From assembly GCF_963259705.1 (NCBI RefSeq), contig NC_081844.1, positions 22,739,715-22,803,714 of the forward strand: a stretch of DNA of 64,000 bases, read 5' to 3'. Source of the stretch: Myotis daubentonii. Taxonomy: Eukaryota > Chordata > Mammalia > Chiroptera > Vespertilionidae. The notes below the pieces were generated by a model. The model was given only the letters and a program-made list of their open reading frames with translations, did not search any database and was not told where the DNA came from. This document shows positions 12,558 to 22,504 of the stretch, piece after piece (the stretch's first letter is position 1; each line of letters starts with the position of its first letter). Both the position numbers and the translations under genes were made by a program.

Positions 12558-15500
12558 ATGGCGGCGGGGGTGGCCGGGTGGGGGGTTGAAGCGGAGGAGT
12601 TCGAGGATGCGCCCGATGTGGAACCGCTGGAACCCACGCTTGGCAACATCATCGAGCAGCGCAGCCTTAAGTGGATCTTCGTCGGGGGCAAAGGTGGCGT
12701 TGGCAAGACCACGTGCAGGTAAGGAGGCCGCGGCGGGAGCCGGGGAGACCGGTGGGCTGGACCACTAGGCGAAGGGGGCGGCCCGGGACCGGCTTCTCCA
12801 CGCCGAGCCGGGCACGGGAGGGAGGGGCGCCGGGGGTCCCGGGGTGTGCTCTCCAGAAGCTACCTGGAGCGCGTGGACGGGGCCTCCCGGATTCAGGCCC
12901 GGCACCCTCTGAGTTGGACCATTTCCGTTAGGGCTCAAGGGCCGAATCACGCTGAACCCAGCGCACGGCGGCCGGGAGAGCCCTTAGGGGTCCCCGTCTG
13001 CGGGGCCACACCGGAGGGAGCTCAGAGTCGGGGCCGGGGCACCGGAACAAACGATCCTCGTCTGGTGAAACCTGCTATTCTGTGCCCACGTGGGGGTGGG
13101 GGGTGGGGGACGGAGCGAGAGAGGGTAGGTGATCAGACTTCCATTCAACCGGTAGGAGAGGGAGGGGTTCCTGGGGCAAATTACCCTGAACAAATGGGAC
13201 TGAACCATCCCGAGAGCAGTAGGAGGTTCCAGGGACCCCTTAGCTTAGCGTTGAGGGGGCGCAAGGGACCCCGTAGTTGTGCTGGCTGGACAGCTGGACC
13301 ATGCCATGCTGTGCCCGCAAACAAGAAGCAGGCATCATGCCAGACTGAACCCGGCCACTCGCCAGCTGGAGTGGTCTTAGCAAAGGTCTGAGAAGGGCCC
13401 TGCACAGAGACTGGGGACTGATCCCACAATCACCCCTGTTCTCAGGGCCCCGGCCTCTGAGCCTCACATCTCCCCATGCAGACGGGGAGCAGGCCCTGAC
13501 CCCGTGCTCCCTACCTTTTGACCTTTTCCTTGCCCAGCTGCAGCCTAGCAGTCCAGCTATCCAAGGGGCGGGAGAGTGTTCTTATCATTTCTACGGACCC
13601 GGCCCACAACATCTCCGATGCGTTTGACCAGAAGTTCTCCAAGGTGCCCACCAAGGTCAAAGGCTATGACAACCTCTTTGCCATGGTGAGTAGAGCAAGG
13701 CTCAGCTCCCCAGTCTGGCCACGGCTCATTCAGGTCTTTCCTGTGCACATCTACCATCGGCCCATCTACATCCTTTGTCATTCCAGTCTCGCCCCTTCTT
13801 CAGCGTACCCACAAGGAAACAACTGAGGAATGCTTGTGGAGCAAAAAGGAAGCCAGAGCCCTGACGGGTTTGGCTCAGTGGATAGAGCGTCAGCCTGCGG
13901 ACTCAAGGGTCCCAGGTTCAATTCCGGTCAGGGACATGTGCTTGGGTTGTGGGCACATCCCCAGTGGGGGGTGTGCAGGACGCAGCTGATCGATGTTTCT
14001 CTCTCATCGATGTTTCTAACTCTCTATCCCTCTTCCTTCCTCTCTGTAAAAAATCAATAAAATATATTTAAAAAACAAAGAGAGAGAGAGAGAGGGTGGG
14101 AGGAAGGGGGAGAGACAGAGAGAGAAACATCAGTGTGTCTCTCTCACATCTATTGGTTGCCTCCCACACACTCCCTGATTGGGGCTGAGGATCAAGCCCG
14201 CAACTGAGGTGCGTGCCTTTGACCGGAAACGAACCTGGCACCCTTCAGTCCACAGGCCAACACTCTATCCACTGAGCCAAACCGTCTAGGGCTAAATACA
14301 TCTCTTGGTTGGCCCCTGAGCAGCTGGGATGAGGAAGACGAGCAGAGAAGCAGGTTTAGAAGGGACAAGTCAAGAATTCTATTTTGACCACAGTGGATCC
14401 ACGGTGCCCACTGGACATCCAAGTGGGGACACAGGACAGTGGCTTAGCTGTGTGAGCCTGGAGCTCGGAGGAAGTTGATACTGATTTTGGGGTCGCTGTC
14501 CCGAAGGTGGTATTGAAAGCTGTGTGAGTAAAGGAGAATATGAGAGAACAGAGAGCCCAGAGACAACCTGAGGGCATGTCAGCATTAGGGTCCAGAAGTG
14601 AAGGAGGCTAAGAAGGAGCCATCGGGGAGGTGGGAGGCGAGACAGAGGTTATAGCCTCTGAGCTCCAGGAGGACAAAGGAACTTAGGCAGAAAGAGGTTG
14701 TCTGCTCCAGCAGGTGCATCCGTTTTAGAGACCACTGGTGAGTGGGGGCAAAAGGCTGTCTGGAATGGGTGAGCTGTGGAGATGGAGACGGTGATCGCCA
14801 TGATGGGGGCTGAGAAATGGGGCCACCACTGGAGGGAGACGGAAGGGGGGTTGAGGAGGGCTTTTTTGAAAAAGGAGACGCTGGAGCATGTTTGTTTGCC
14901 AGTGCAAATACTTTACCAGGGAGGGACAAGTAGTGCTGCAGGAAGGAGTGAGGGTGCTGACAGAGGACTGTCCTCGGGTGGGAGGGAGCTACATACAGCG
15001 CACAGACCTCTTACATGGACTCTCCAGGGCAGGGATGCGGAGGCAGGGTGGAGGGCCAGGGGCGTTTCCTGGGAGGAAGGGATAAGGTGTTGACAGCCAG
15101 TGGCTTTTCTTTCTCTCTCAGGCCCAGGTGAGGCACAAGTCTCAGCAGAGAGCACGGGGTGACTGGGACGGAAGGGGGTTGAGGAGGCATAAGATGGGAC
15201 ATAAACATTCACCAGAGTGGATGGCCTGGCTATTGGGTGCCATTGGTGTTTGTGATTGGGAATGGGGAGCAGGTGGGAGTTATTTGTCAGGTGCGCTCCC
15301 CTCGTGTTCACCTCAGTGTAGCCACACCAGGGACCCAGGAATAACCAGGATGGGGATTTTGGCAACCACAGAGGGAAGGGGGCGTGTTTGTAGAGGCAAC
15401 CTTTGGAGCCTGGGCTGGGTAAGGGTGCTGGCCAAGAGGGACACTGACAGTGAACTGGGGTCAGGGGAGGGGGAATGAGGTGGCCCAAAGAGGTTTAAAT

Positions 15501-16151
15501 AACTGCAGCAGGCCCAGCTGGCGTGGCTCAGTGCTGGAGCATTGACCCATGAACCAGGAGGTCACAGTTTGATTCCCAGGCAGGGCCTGATTTCGGGCCT
15601 GATTCCTAGTAGGGGGCTTGCAGGAGATAGCCAATAGATGATTCTCTCATCATTAATGTTTCTGTCTCTCTCTCTCTCTCTCTTCCTCTCCCTTCCTCTC
15701 TGAAATCAATAGAAACATATTTAAAAAATAACAGCCGGACCAGTGTGGTTCCGTGGTTGAGCATCGACCTATGAACTGGGAGGTCACAGTTCGATTTCCG
15801 GTCAGGGCACATGCATGGTTTGTGGACTCCATTCCCAGTGTGGGGCATGCAGGAGGCAGCTGATCAATGATTCTCTCTCATCTTTGATGTTTCTATCTCT
15901 CTCTCCCTTTCCCTTCCTCTCTGAAATAAATAATATATTTTAAGTCGAACCGGTTTGGCTCAGTGGATAGAGCGTCGGCCTGCGGACTCAGGGGGTCCCA
16001 GGTTTGATTCCGGTCAAGGGCATGTAACTTGGTTGCGGGCACATCCCTACTGGGGTCGTGCAGGAGGCAGCTGATCGATCTCTCTCATCGATGTTTCTGG
16101 CTCTCTATCCCTTTCCCTTCTTCTCTGTAAAAAATCAATAAAATATATTTA

Positions 16152-16206
<55 letters not shown>

Positions 16207-19033
16207 AAAATAGTAATAACTGAAGCAGGAGGCAAGGAGGCCCAGGTCAGAGAATGGGGTATGTGAGCTCAGAGGTGACCCGGTGACTAGGAATAACCCA
16301 TCAAGGGTGTGACTGGGTGTGATGGGTCGGGCAATGGATACACAAGCTCTATGCAGGGAAGTGGACCTCTGAGGCCAGTGAGGGGGACTTCATTGCAGGA
16401 CCTGTGCAGTCACCAAGGAGAGGTGACATAGGAGGATAGAGAAGGAGGCATCAAGTCAGGACTGGCCAGAGTCCCCAAGGATGGTCATATCTTTGTGGAT
16501 TCCACATCTATGTTGAGGACTTCCTGTGTGCAGACAGTTTCGGGTGTTCTCAGGGGGCTGACATTCTGGGTGGGGAGACAGATGGGAAATGTGATGAGTG
16601 TGTCATGTGAAGGGAGGCTGGATGTTAAGGAGAAAGGCAGGTGGGACAGTGAGGACTGTGTCTGCCCTGTTAGATGAGATGGTGAGGGAAGACTCACATT
16701 AGAGAATAATCTGGAAGCAGTCAGGGGCCGGGTGGGGGAACAGCCAGTGCAAACCCTGCAGGGGTCTTTGGCTTCCCTCTGTGGACACTGATCACAAAAA
16801 TTTGCAATTTTCCATCTGTTTTTAAAATTGTTTGACCCTTTGAGCAGTCGGAAGACCTTAATGCCAGAGGGAGGGCCATGGCACCTTGGGGGCCTCCCCA
16901 GCTCTTCCCTGATGGGGCCCTCTTCGGGCTCCCCTGGCCCTGGTGCCCCCCAGGTGAGAAGGCCCTGGGAGTAGCAGAAGCAGCCTGAGTCTCGATCCCT
17001 TGTGTTCCCCCCCCCAGGAGATTGACCCCAGCCTTGGCGTGGCAGAGCTGCCTGACGAGTTCTTCGAGGAGGACAACATGTTGAGCATGGGCAAGAAGAT
17101 GATGCAGGAGGCCATGAGCGCCTTCCCAGGCATTGACGAGGCCATGAGCTATGCAGAGGTCATGAGGTCAGGCCCGGCAGGCTAGCGCGGCCTGGGACTG
17201 GGGTGGAAGAGGGAGCAGAGTGGGCCTGACCTTCATCTCCCCACAGGCTGGTGAAGGGCATGAACTTCTCAGTGGTGGTGTTTGACACGGCGCCCACGGG
17301 CCACACGCTGAGGCTGCTCAACTTCCCCACCATCGTGGAGCGGGGCCTAGGCCGCCTCATGCAGATCAAGAACCAGATCAGCCCCTTCATCTCACAGGCA
17401 GGCAGGGCCCCAGGGCATCCAGGTGTCCCCTGAGTGGGAGCCAGTCCCCAGGCCCCCAGATGTGCAGTGACAAAAGCCTTTCTCTCACACAACTCTGGAT
17501 CCACGATTCCCAATGGGGGGGAGGGGATCTTCATTATGGGGGACTTGGTGTCCCTGCCCCTACCTGCTGAGTGCCCCAGACAGCTTGAAAGCACATATTC
17601 CAGAGCCAGACAGCCCAGGTTCAAATGTTTTGCATTGTAATGTGACCTAAGGCAAGTCACTTCATCTCTCTGGGCCTCACCTTCCTTGTCTGTCAAATGG
17701 AGAGCATGCGAGTGTCCCTGTTGTTAGCATGATAACATGACAGCCGCACTTCTACGCACATCCCACCTCCAAGGTGGTGTGTGTGATCCCCCTTTGGGTA
17801 CCTGTGTCCCAGATCAGTCACATTTGTGGAGCGCTTACTTTGTGCCAGGCGTTGTTCTGAGCACATGACATGTTTCAGTTCATCTAGCATACCAGCCCTT
17901 GGAGGTAAGGTCTACACATGGGGAAACTCAGCATTCCTGTCAAGCCACCTGGCTATAGTCCCCCAAAAGAAGCGGAGCTGGGATTTGCCCCCTGTGGTCT
18001 GTTCAAGGGCCCAGGCTTTTAACCACTGGGAGGTGGTTAGCAGGCCCTCCACCTAGGAGGTATAATGGCCTCAGGTAAGCCTCAAGCCCTCCCATGTCCT
18101 CCCCCCAGATGTGCAACATGCTGGGCCTAGGGGATATGAACGCAGACCAGCTGGCCTCCAAGCTGGAAGAGACGCTGCCTGTCATCCGCTCTGTCAGCGA
18201 GCAGTTCAAGGATCCTGTGAGTCATGGTGCACATAGACAGTGAGAGGCTCCGGGACCGGCACCTGGCCCTCACTGTCCTCTCACATCCTGCAGGAGCAGA
18301 CGACTTTCATCTGTGTGTGCATCGCCGAGTTCCTGTCTCTGTACGAGACAGAGCGGCTGATCCAAGAGCTGGCCAAATGCAAGATCGACACACACAACAT
18401 CATTGTCAACCAACTCGTCTTCCCAGACCCTGAGAAGCCCTGCAAGATGTGTGAGGCCCGCCATAAGATCCAGGCCAAGTACCTGGACCAGGTGTGCATG
18501 CCCAGCCATCCACCCAGCCCTCAAACCTCTGGTCTTGGCAGTGGGGACCCGGCCCATCCTAACCATGGCACCCCCAGCCATTTACTCTGCACTCTGAGTC
18601 TTTGCTCCATCTTCCCTCTGACCTCTGCCCCAGCCTCCTGCTCTTCACCCCTACTTCAGTCCCTTCCCCCTAATTCTGGCCATGAAGGAATCTGGCTGGC
18701 CTGGCCTGGATACCTCTGACCCTGGGGAGCCAGAGGTCCAGCCCTGGAAACTCTGACCCCACTGGCACCACTCCCGCCTGTGACCCTATGAAGACTGACC
18801 CTGGGAGGCCCCCATCTCAACCCCTTTGATCTACCCACATTCTGTCCCTGCCTGCAGCCAGGCCCCTGACCAATGTCCTCTGCCCCCTGCCCCGACCACA
18901 GATGGAGGACCTGTATGAAGACTTCCACATTGTGAAGCTGCCTCTGCTTCCCCATGAGGTGCGGGGGGCGGACAAGGTCAACACCTTCTCTGCCCTCCTC
19001 CTGGAGCCCTACAAGCCGCCCAGCACCCAGTAG
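12558..19033 (+). CDS. GET3: ATPase GET3 (TRC40/ASNA1), tail-anchored protein targeting
   Basis: Seven exons: 12558-12718, 13538-13685, 17018-17166, 17247-17397, 18109-18216, 18294-18491 and 18902-19033. They join to 348 residues, the human length. GET3 is the cytosolic homodimeric ATPase that takes tail-anchored membrane proteins from the BAG6 complex to the ER receptor CAMLG/GET1. The deviant Walker [10 protein letters not shown] is at residues 44-52, the switch I motif [12 protein letters not shown] contains Asp74, and [12 protein letters not shown] forms the switch II region. The zinc-binding CKMC (Cys289 and Cys292) joins the dimer. Intron 4 begins GC rather than GT (17398-17399); all others are GT-AG. 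Intron 2 is swollen by five SINEs. TRIR is divergent about 2 kb upstream and BEST2 follows on the same strand. Confidence 0.96.
13857..14078 (+). repeat. VES SINE in GET3 intron 2
   Basis: GGTTTGGCTCAGTGGATAGA head, TCGATGTTTCTCTCTCATCG centre, AATCAATAAAATATATT tail. Confidence 0.9.
14080..14293 (-). repeat. Inverted SINE in GET3 intron 2
   Basis: Reverse-strand SINE ending in CTATCCACTGAGCCAAACCG, directly after the tail of the plus-strand copy, so the two could fold as an inverted pair in the pre-mRNA. Its T/A tail is reduced to a (GA)n tract. Confidence 0.85.
15511..15730 (+). repeat. VES-family SINE (first of a tandem trio)
   Basis: Head GCTGGCGTGGCTCAGTGCTG, GACCCATGAACCAGGAGGTC, tail GAAATCAATAGAAACATATT. 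Confidence 0.82.
15734..15942 (+). repeat. VES-family SINE (second of trio)
   Basis: Head CCGGACCAGTGTGGTTCCGT, GGAGGTCACAGTTCGATTTC, tail AAATAAATAATATATTTT. Confidence 0.82.
15947..16160 (+). repeat. VES SINE (third of trio)
   Basis: AACCGGTTTGGCTCAGTGGA head with TAGAGCGTCGGCCTGCGGAC, tail AATCAATAAAATATATT running straight into a (TA)n microsatellite. Confidence 0.9.
16160..16203. repeat. (TA)n microsatellite grown from a SINE tail
   Basis: About 22 uninterrupted TA units immediately after the A-rich tail of the preceding VES SINE. Confidence 0.95.
17585..17725 (+). repeat. MIR SINE in GET3 intron 4
   Basis: CCAGAGCCAGACAGCCCAGG, then TAAGGCAAGTCACTTCATCT and CTCTGGGCCTCACCTTCCTT match the MIR core. 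Confidence 0.75.
17818..18030 (-). repeat. Second MIR SINE in GET3 intron 4
   Basis: Reverse MIR: GTGGAGCGCTTACTTTGTGC and CCAGGCGTTGTTCTGAGCAC, ending CCAGGCTTTTAACCACTGGG. Confidence 0.75.
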
Positions 19034-19221
19034 CACTGCTGCCAGCCCCAGCCGCTACCATTTCCACCCACTCTCCACCCCACTGGGGCAGAGTTTGCAC
19101 AAGGTCCCCCCAGAGTACAGGGGGAGCCACTTGAGGTGGGAGGCGGGGAGGGGGTCTGTTCCCCCTGGTGGGGCTGGGGTGGCTGTAGCTACCCCTCACC
19201 TCTCCCCGCCTCTCGCTTCTC

Positions 19222-19227
19222 AATAAA
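19222..19227 (+). terminator. GET3: GET3 polyadenylation signal
   Basis: AATAAA 189 nt after the GET3 stop codon, giving a short 3' UTR of about 210 nt. Confidence 0.85.
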
Positions 19228-20214
19228 ATGATCTTAAACTACTGTGGGTATTGATACAAGGATTTTAGAGTCAGCGCCTCCATGAACAGTTGCCCAGGTT
19301 GTACTCTGCACAACAGTGTCACAGCTAGAGGGATGCAGTCACAACAGACTAACAAAGATGCGTGTTTGTTATGGCAATTTTGGAAGGTGGGTGTCTTCAG
19401 TAAGGGGGTGCTTTTTCTAGCTCTGTATGGGTAGGGGTGTCCCTGCCATAACGCCTGAATTGGCATATACCCCCTTCCTTTGAGGCTCAAAGGGTGTGGG
19501 AACCAGGAGGCCCATTGGTGTACCTCAGGCGGGCGGGGAGCGGATTAGGCAGGCAGCGGCCCAGTACCTGCTGTTTGGTTTGGAAATTAGTGGGCACCCT
19601 GGGCAGAGGCTGGGCTGGCCAGACTAGGGATTAACAGTCTCCACCCCCCAATTCCTGCCCCCGTGGGATGGAATTCGCTCCACCCAGCACAGTTACAACC
19701 AGGAACAGATTAGGTGACATGATGGTAGAGGACTCGGGCCAAAGGTATCCCTGAAGTCCTAACTGTAGAGCCATCTCACTGAGTGGCCTCGTGTTTTCCT
19801 ATAGTTTGAGCTTCATCTCTAAAATGGAGGCAAGTGTGGCCATTCACAGAGCCATGGGACAACTTCACCTGGCCCTGGAAGGCATCCAGGGGGCCCCCTT
19901 ATCCCCTTCACTCCTCTCTCTACAACTGCCTGGACAGCCACATTCGTCCCCACCTGGGGGACCCAGCACTGGCAGGACCTCGTTTGCAGGTTCCAAGCCA
20001 GAGCTGGGTGGGGGTGGGGGAAATGGACAAGAGGTACCTGAGGACACGCATGAGTCAGGAAGTGTTCAAATTGTGCACACCCAGGGTCTGGGTGTGTGAG
20101 GGTGTGCGTGCATGTAAGGGGAGCCCAGCCACAAGCCCAAACGTGTCCTGGACTCGGTTGTACTGGGTGTGCACAAGCGGGTGTGGGCATGTTGGGGTGG
20201 CATTTGTAAACAGT

Positions 20215-20410
20215 GGCAAAGACCCCTGGCTCCCAGCTGAACCACCAGGGTTCAAATCCCAGCTGTGCCGTCAACGGACTGTGTCATTTGAGCCTCAGTT
20301 TCCCTACCAGATAGTGGGAATGATGAACACCAACTTCATAAGCCTGCTTGTAAGGACTCAGTGAGGTGAAATAAGTAACGTCTTTACAAATGTTATTATT
20401 CGTTGTTACA
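20215..20410 (+). repeat. MIR SINE
   Basis: GGTTCAAATCCCAGCTGTGC and GAGCCTCAGTTTCCCTACCA match MIR. Confidence 0.7.
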
Positions 20411-21315
20411 ATGAAGCCTGTGAGCTAGCTTGGGCAACCTGCCCCTAGCCCAGCTGGTGTCCAGCTGTCAGAAATGTGTGGGGACCCTGTGGACTGGAGG
20501 AGGGAGATGAGCGGGGACGGGAGAAGCTGGCTGGCTGCAGTGTGTATAAATATACATCCTAGGGAGTGGGGGCCTCTGGTCAGGAATGGAGCTGCATCAA
20601 CTTGAAGCCTGTCCCCTGTCATCTGCCCCCGGCCCCCGCCCTGGGGCCAACAGCTAGCAGTGCCAACCTGCATCCACTTTTATGGGCTGTCCGGCAGCTG
20701 GACAGCGAGGAGCAGGTTTGAGGGTAGCCAGCCTGGGCCAGTTCCTAATTACCCCAGGCGGGGCAGACATATGCCAGGCTTGGAACAAGGTGTCCTGGCT
20801 GACAGGGCTTCCGGGTGGAGCCTCGTAAAGCTATCCACATTCCTAGTGTACAAGGCGGACTGAGGGGCCCAGGGTCTGGACCTCAGAGCTTTCACCCCTC
20901 CCACACAGGCTGTGTGTTTGGGGAACGGGATAGGGAGGCTGCGTGTTTGTGCCGGGCTAGGAGTGTCCACTTTGTAGGCGTCTGTGAAGGGGGAACATCT
21001 CTCCTGCCTCCATGCAAATACGGGGGCACGTTCTTGTGTCCCCAAGCTTGTGTGTTCACGACAATGCTGAGAGGGTCTGAGATCTTTGTGCAGGGAAGAC
21101 CAGGAATAAATGTGTGCTACCACCCTCTGTGGGATGGTGTGTGGCTGTGTGTGAAGACTCTCTGGGCTCTGGGTGGGGTCTGCGCTTAGCTGGTGTGTGT
21201 CCGTGTTGAGGGAAGCTGAACTTGTGCCTGGGTCTCTGATGTATGTTTCTAAGTACAGTACATCTTTGTGGCAGTATGATTACAGGTGACTATGGAGTGA
21301 ACCAGCCCCACTGAG

Positions 21316-21316
<1 letters not shown>

Positions 21317-21368
<52 letters not shown>
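21317..21368. repeat. (TG)n microsatellite
   Basis: About 26 uninterrupted TG units. Confidence 0.97.
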
Positions 21369-21369
<1 letters not shown>

Positions 21370-21599
21370 CTGGGAAGGACACAGTCCCCGCCCTCTCCCC
21401 CAGCTCTGGGTCCAAGATCCCTTGGACCTGCCAGTGACTGCCAGGGAGAGAGACAGGGAGGAGCGAGGGAGGCTGGTTGGATTTCTCCCTCTGCTCCAGG
21501 TAACAAACTGGCCAGATTTCTACACATTTCTGAGGCTGCAGTCCAGGGGTGCGGGCCAGGGAGGGACTATCCACGCCCACTCAGCCCCCTCCCACTCCA

Positions 21600-22504
21600 G
21601 GGTCTGGCTTAAGCTACACCCAAAGTTGAAGCCACCTGCCCATCTTGTCCCTGTGCCTGTGTGTCCTGCGCCTGCCATCAGGTGAGTAGGGCCCGGGCCC
21701 AGGGGAATAGGGGACCCTGAGGACTGGTGGGCTTGTGGACAGGAATCAAGCAGGAATCCTTCAGAACCCTCAAAGCATGGAGTGGAGAGCTTGGAAGGCT
21801 GGAGAATGAAGAGAGGACAGATCCAGGAGACCCAGAAGAAGGGGAAGGATAGCTAAGTGGAGGGTAGGAGAGTGGGAGGCCAGGGTAGCTGTGCAGGAGA
21901 AGGGGCCAGCTTGAGGCCGGTGGGTGCAGGAGGGAACCTGGGAGCCTGGAGGCTTGAGGATGGCTTCCTAGGGCTTCAAACGGGAGTGCAGGGGTGGAGG
22001 AAGGGCAGAGACTGGGAGCTAGGGGAGGGGGGACAGGTGGGATCTGAGAAAGGAATGGGGTGGGGCAGCCTGAGAACCCAGAAACGGAGGCACTGGGGAC
22101 TCCGGGAGTAGGGGAAGCTGCAGATGCAGCCCAGGTAAGGGGATGGGATGGGATGGGATGGGGTAGAAGGCAACTCGGTTGACTCAAGAGTTTGAGAGGT
22201 GGAGGCTGGTGAGGGCCTGAGGAGGTAGGCGCAAGATGTGGGGTGCAGGAGTCCAGAAAGGGGGTGGCCTGCGGGGGAAGGCTTGGGGAGGGCGGCAGCG
22301 GGAGACGGGGCTGAGCAAGGCTGGGAGAAGGCTGGACGGGGAGGTGGCTGGGCCGGGGCGGGCACGCTGAGCTGAGTCAGACGTCCACCTTCACCCCCGC
22401 CCGTGGCCCCCAGCCCTCCCTCCGGTCCCCCCACCCCGTTCCTCCGCCACAGGTGGGCGGTCGGTCCGATCCCTCCTCCTCCGCCGGACCGGCCGGCGCG
22501 GGCG
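21600..22504 (+). promoter_or_regulatory. BEST2: BEST2 5' non-coding exons and promoter region (inferred)
   Basis: A strong donor ATCAG|GTGAGT at 21681/21682 and an acceptor CCGCCACAG at 22444-22452 would join a 5' UTR exon to 22453-22504 ahead of the ATG. The intron carries short (GGGAT)n repeats near 22138-22162. CpG density rises from about 22.3 kb. Confidence 0.5.

Larger units (their letters stand above)
19240..21599. other. GET3-BEST2 spacer
   Basis: No gene recognised. It holds a MIR copy (20215-20410) and a (TG)n run (21317-21368). A lone TATAAATA (20545-20552) could be a TATA box for a non-coding BEST2 first exon, but no linked splice pattern proves it. An ATGAGTCA AP-1 match is at 20050-20057. 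Confidence 0.6.
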
